This document shows, in pieces, positions 61,690-64,000 of a stretch of DNA of 64,000 bases. The notes beneath the pieces are model-generated. The model was not told the origin of the DNA. It searched no databases and worked only from the letters and a program-made list of their open reading frames with translations. Both the position numbers and the translations under genes were made by a program. Within the stretch, counting starts at the first letter, position 1; each line of letters begins with the position of its first letter. The stretch is taken from contig JBBCBC010000034.1 of NCBI GenBank assembly GCA_037126765.1, forward strand, positions 16,304,691 through 16,368,690, given 5' to 3'. Source of the DNA: Stenogyne calaminthoides. Taxonomy: Eukaryota; Streptophyta; Magnoliopsida; Lamiales; Lamiaceae.

Positions 61690-62009
61690 TGCGAATAATC
61701 TTGAGATGAAAGAGAATAGTGAACGAATTATTGCGAATAATCGGGGGATAAAGGAGAAAAGTGAATGAATTCTTGTTTTCGACCTTTCCCTCTTTGTACG
61801 GGGAAGGTTGATTTTTTATTTTAGGGTTTTTCAAGAGTGGTGGCAATTTTCGATTTCCCGCCGTTGGCGCCTGAAGCCTGAGATGGGGTCTGTTGTGTGA
61901 TTTTGTGGCAGGAGTGAGAATTCCACTACGAATTGAGAAAAATATTTGATGAAAAATTGAAAAAGGAAAATTAATATGATTCTACAAAACTAGTTTCAGT
62001 TATTTATTT
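61690..62009 (-). promoter_or_regulatory. 5' leader and probable promoter of the ATX gene
   Basis: The sequence upstream of the ATG (rightwards) contains repeated TTCTCTTT/CTCCTTT leader-type motifs. No TATA box stands out, which would suit a broadly expressed chromatin gene, but this is inference. Confidence 0.4.
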
Positions 62010-62197
62010 TTTATTTTTTTATCGGATAAAGTTAGTTGTTAGATGTTAGTAGTTAGTACATCAAGCACCCAAAACACTCCACAAATTCACCAAATCACCT
62101 TATAACTCTCATACTTCAATTGTTCCCAGCGAATCGAACCCTGGCCTATAGCATAATTATTAGATTAGGTGATCGGGTGGGAAAGCCATGCCTTTGA
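62010..62197 (-). mobile_element. tRNA-derived SINE with 16-bp target duplication
   Basis: TTTCAGTTATTTATTT flanks the element at 61994-62009 and 62198-62213. On the minus strand the body begins CAAAGGCATGGCTTTCCC (A box region) and has GGGTTCGATTC as the B box about 50 bases in. It ends in an A-rich tail (GATAAAAAAATAAA). Head, tail and target duplication are all as expected for a plant SINE mobilised by LINE machinery. Confidence 0.8.
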
Positions 62198-62213
62198 TTT
62201 CAGTTATTTATTT

Positions 62214-63539
62214 ATAATACTGAGACACCAAGAAATATTTTTTACAATGAAGAGAGTCAAGAGACAGAGAAAAGATATGATAAATACTTTTATGTGCAAT
62301 GACAGATTTTGGGGGCATAGACGTGGTTACCTCTTTGAAATTTAAATTTTTTTTTTTTAAGGAAATCTATATATTTTTTCTTAATTATACTTTCAATTTG
62401 TTAAATACTTTTAATTTAGTCCTTACGTCCAAATCCTCTCTCCATGATTTTAAATCCCCTTAAAACTATAAACAAACATAGCCTAAAAGATTAAAGACAT
62501 ATTGGTGAATTTGAGAATCCCAACAATGAATATAAATATAATATACTACTTAAATATTCACTTTTTACTTTATATCAAATCCTTCCAAGTTCTCTCTACA
62601 TGATTTCAAATCCCCTTAAAACTATACACAAACATAGTCTAAAAGATTAAAGACATATTGGTGAATTTGAGAATACCAACAATGAATATAAATATAATAT
62701 ACTATCTCCGTCCTGATTTTGATTATCCGCTTTTCCATAAATAGCCGTCCTAATTTTGTTTATCTATTTCCAAATAAGGCAATAAAGCAACATTCAATAT
62801 TATTTAATACTATTATTTCTCTCCACAAAACTCACTTTACACCATTTAATACTATTATTTCCCTCCACCAAACCCATTTGACCTACTTTACACCATTTAA
62901 TATTATTATCTCCTATTTTTTCTTAATTTCTGTGTCTACATTAAATTGATAATAAAAACTCTTTCAATTGTATAAAATTTCACCCCCTTGAAAAGATTCG
63001 CTTCCCTTAAAATTAAATCTTGAATTGTATATTAAAAACGAAAATTATACATAAAAAGTAATTAAAACTTTATGTTTCTGAATGTGATTTTGACAACAAA
63101 ATTGTGACTTTCTACTTTTGACTAACTATTGTGGTTTTATATATATTTGGATTTAGATTCATATATTTTAAAGGATTCGAGAGATTGACGCCCGTCTCTC
63201 TCACACAATATCATAGAAGTCATTGACAGTTTTGTCTTTCGCGGTCAAATTCGTTTGTCAACCAGCATTAGCGGGGTTTCAAGTCGTGTGAACTAGTAAT
63301 CTAGAACCTTTAGAAGATATATTGTCCTTTAATTTTCGTAGGTTTTAGATCTAAGTGTTTGCGCAACCTCTACCTATGGAAATTTCCAGATCCTGCAGCC
63401 CCTAATTTTCTCCCAGTTGAGAGCCTTGATTTTATTATTCTTAGTGTTGTCATATAAAGTCAACTCTTGACGTCAAGTTTTTGACACTGTGGGCCTTGAA
63501 ATTCAAATTAGGCAAAGGAGACTACATAGTGGAGGTGGT
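62214..63539. other. AT-rich intergenic DNA with a ~110-bp direct duplication
   Basis: A block containing TAAATCCCCTTAAAACTATA and TTAAAGACATATTGGTGAAT occurs at about 62440-62549 and again at about 62596-62705, period 156 bp. 62702-62760 begins CTATCTCCGTCCTGATTTTG, a Stowaway-like end without a clear partner. No gene seen. Confidence 0.6.
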
Positions 63540-63785
63540 GGGTCGTTGAATGGGACATTCAGTAGCAGGGGTGGCGGCGTCAGTGAAGATTAGAAGAAGA
63601 TGGCTTGTAAATTTATTTTAAGGCGGCATAGTAATTACATGATTTGTCTTGTTTGTAGAAAACTCAATTATTTGGATCATTGTTTCGCTAGGGTGTTTGG
63701 GTCATTTCTAGGTTCTTATCATTGGGTAGAGCATCTAATTGTTGTGAATGACTTTCTCGATAGTTATTGTTCTTGTAATTCTTAA
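63540..63785 (+). pseudogene. Possible copia gag zinc-knuckle fragment
   Basis: LNGTFSSRGGGVSED and then CLVCRKLNYLDHCFARVF are reminiscent of the Gly/Arg-rich stretch and CX2C knuckle of copia gag proteins (CQVCGKxGHxAxxCFxRF). The histidine is displaced and no further domain is seen, so this is tentative. Beyond 63785 the sequence is AT-rich with no gene. Confidence 0.3.
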
Positions 63786-64000
63786 GTATACATTTCTTCT
63801 GTTTTAAAAATTATATATAGAGAGATATTTTTAATCAAGACTACAAAACTAAATTTTGGGGTGAAATTATTTATTTATCATTTAAAAATATAAGAGTTAT
63901 CAGTTATCATGGGATAGAAATCTATGTAAAATAAATAGAGTTCCAATCAAATATCATGAGCCCACCAAAAGAATTTGCTAATATTATTCACATTAATTAA

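Noticed and set aside
61389..61846. Alternative-frame ORFs over the first ATX exon
   Set aside because: Overlap the well-supported ATX N-terminus in other frames with no recognisable domain.

Overview
This is a window of nuclear DNA from a flowering plant, most likely a eudicot. It is AT-rich, with intron-bearing genes using GT-AG splice sites, and most of the intergenic space is old transposable elements. The four intact genes (a WD40 protein, an LRR receptor-like pseudokinase, eIF3 subunit h and an ATX1/ATX2-type trithorax histone methyltransferase) all belong to families conserved in land plants. All exon boundaries given here were read by eye from splice consensus and reading frame; no transcript evidence was available.

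Layout. 1-4262 (minus strand): the 5' end of a Ty3/gypsy-like element whose gag has an in-frame stop. Upstream of gag lie three tandem copies of an LTR-like unit, each with a degenerate ~45-bp minisatellite. 4263-7700: AT-rich DNA with a foldback element and a GCCTAGGCG-rich repeat. 7790-13450 (plus): a WD40 gene of nine coding exons with a miniature LTR element (TRIM, 80-bp LTRs, 5-bp target duplication) in one intron and two TIR elements in others. 14060-14640: a Mutator-like miniature element. 14840-22954: an old full-length Ty1/copia element with decayed pol and a 40-bp tandem expansion inside the RNase H segment. 22955-28730: direct duplications, a hAT transposase remnant, a SINE-like tRNA head and a nested 236/78-bp array. 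28731-35400: mostly intergenic, including an 877-bp Mutator-like element with a 24-bp minisatellite, inserted inside a foldback MITE and flanked by a perfect 9-bp duplication.

35416-38516 (plus): an LRR receptor kinase of two exons in which the HRD motif reads HYN. 39280-39759 (plus): a broken GNAT acetyltransferase. 40866-47462 (minus): eIF3h, 12 exons, 337 aa. 47735-49130: a candidate TIR element with snRNA-type USE/TATA repeats, and a second copy of a MITE seen at 29.5 kb. 50964-61689 (minus): ATX1/2-like H3K4 methyltransferase, 24 exons, 1096 aa. 62010-62197 (minus): a SINE with a 16-bp target duplication. The right edge holds duplicated AT-rich DNA and a possible copia gag remnant.

The genes are single-copy housekeeping or signalling genes (translation initiation, chromatin activation, receptor signalling) and do not form a pathway together. 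What links them is repeated insertion of the same few MITE families into introns: one family is in both eIF3h and ATX, and another is in eIF3h once and ATX twice. I found no tRNA, rRNA or CRISPR, and no feature I can call a new biological system. The most unusual structures are the triplicated LTR with minisatellites, the nested Mutator-like/foldback insertion, the RNase H expansion and the tandem USE/TATA repeats.
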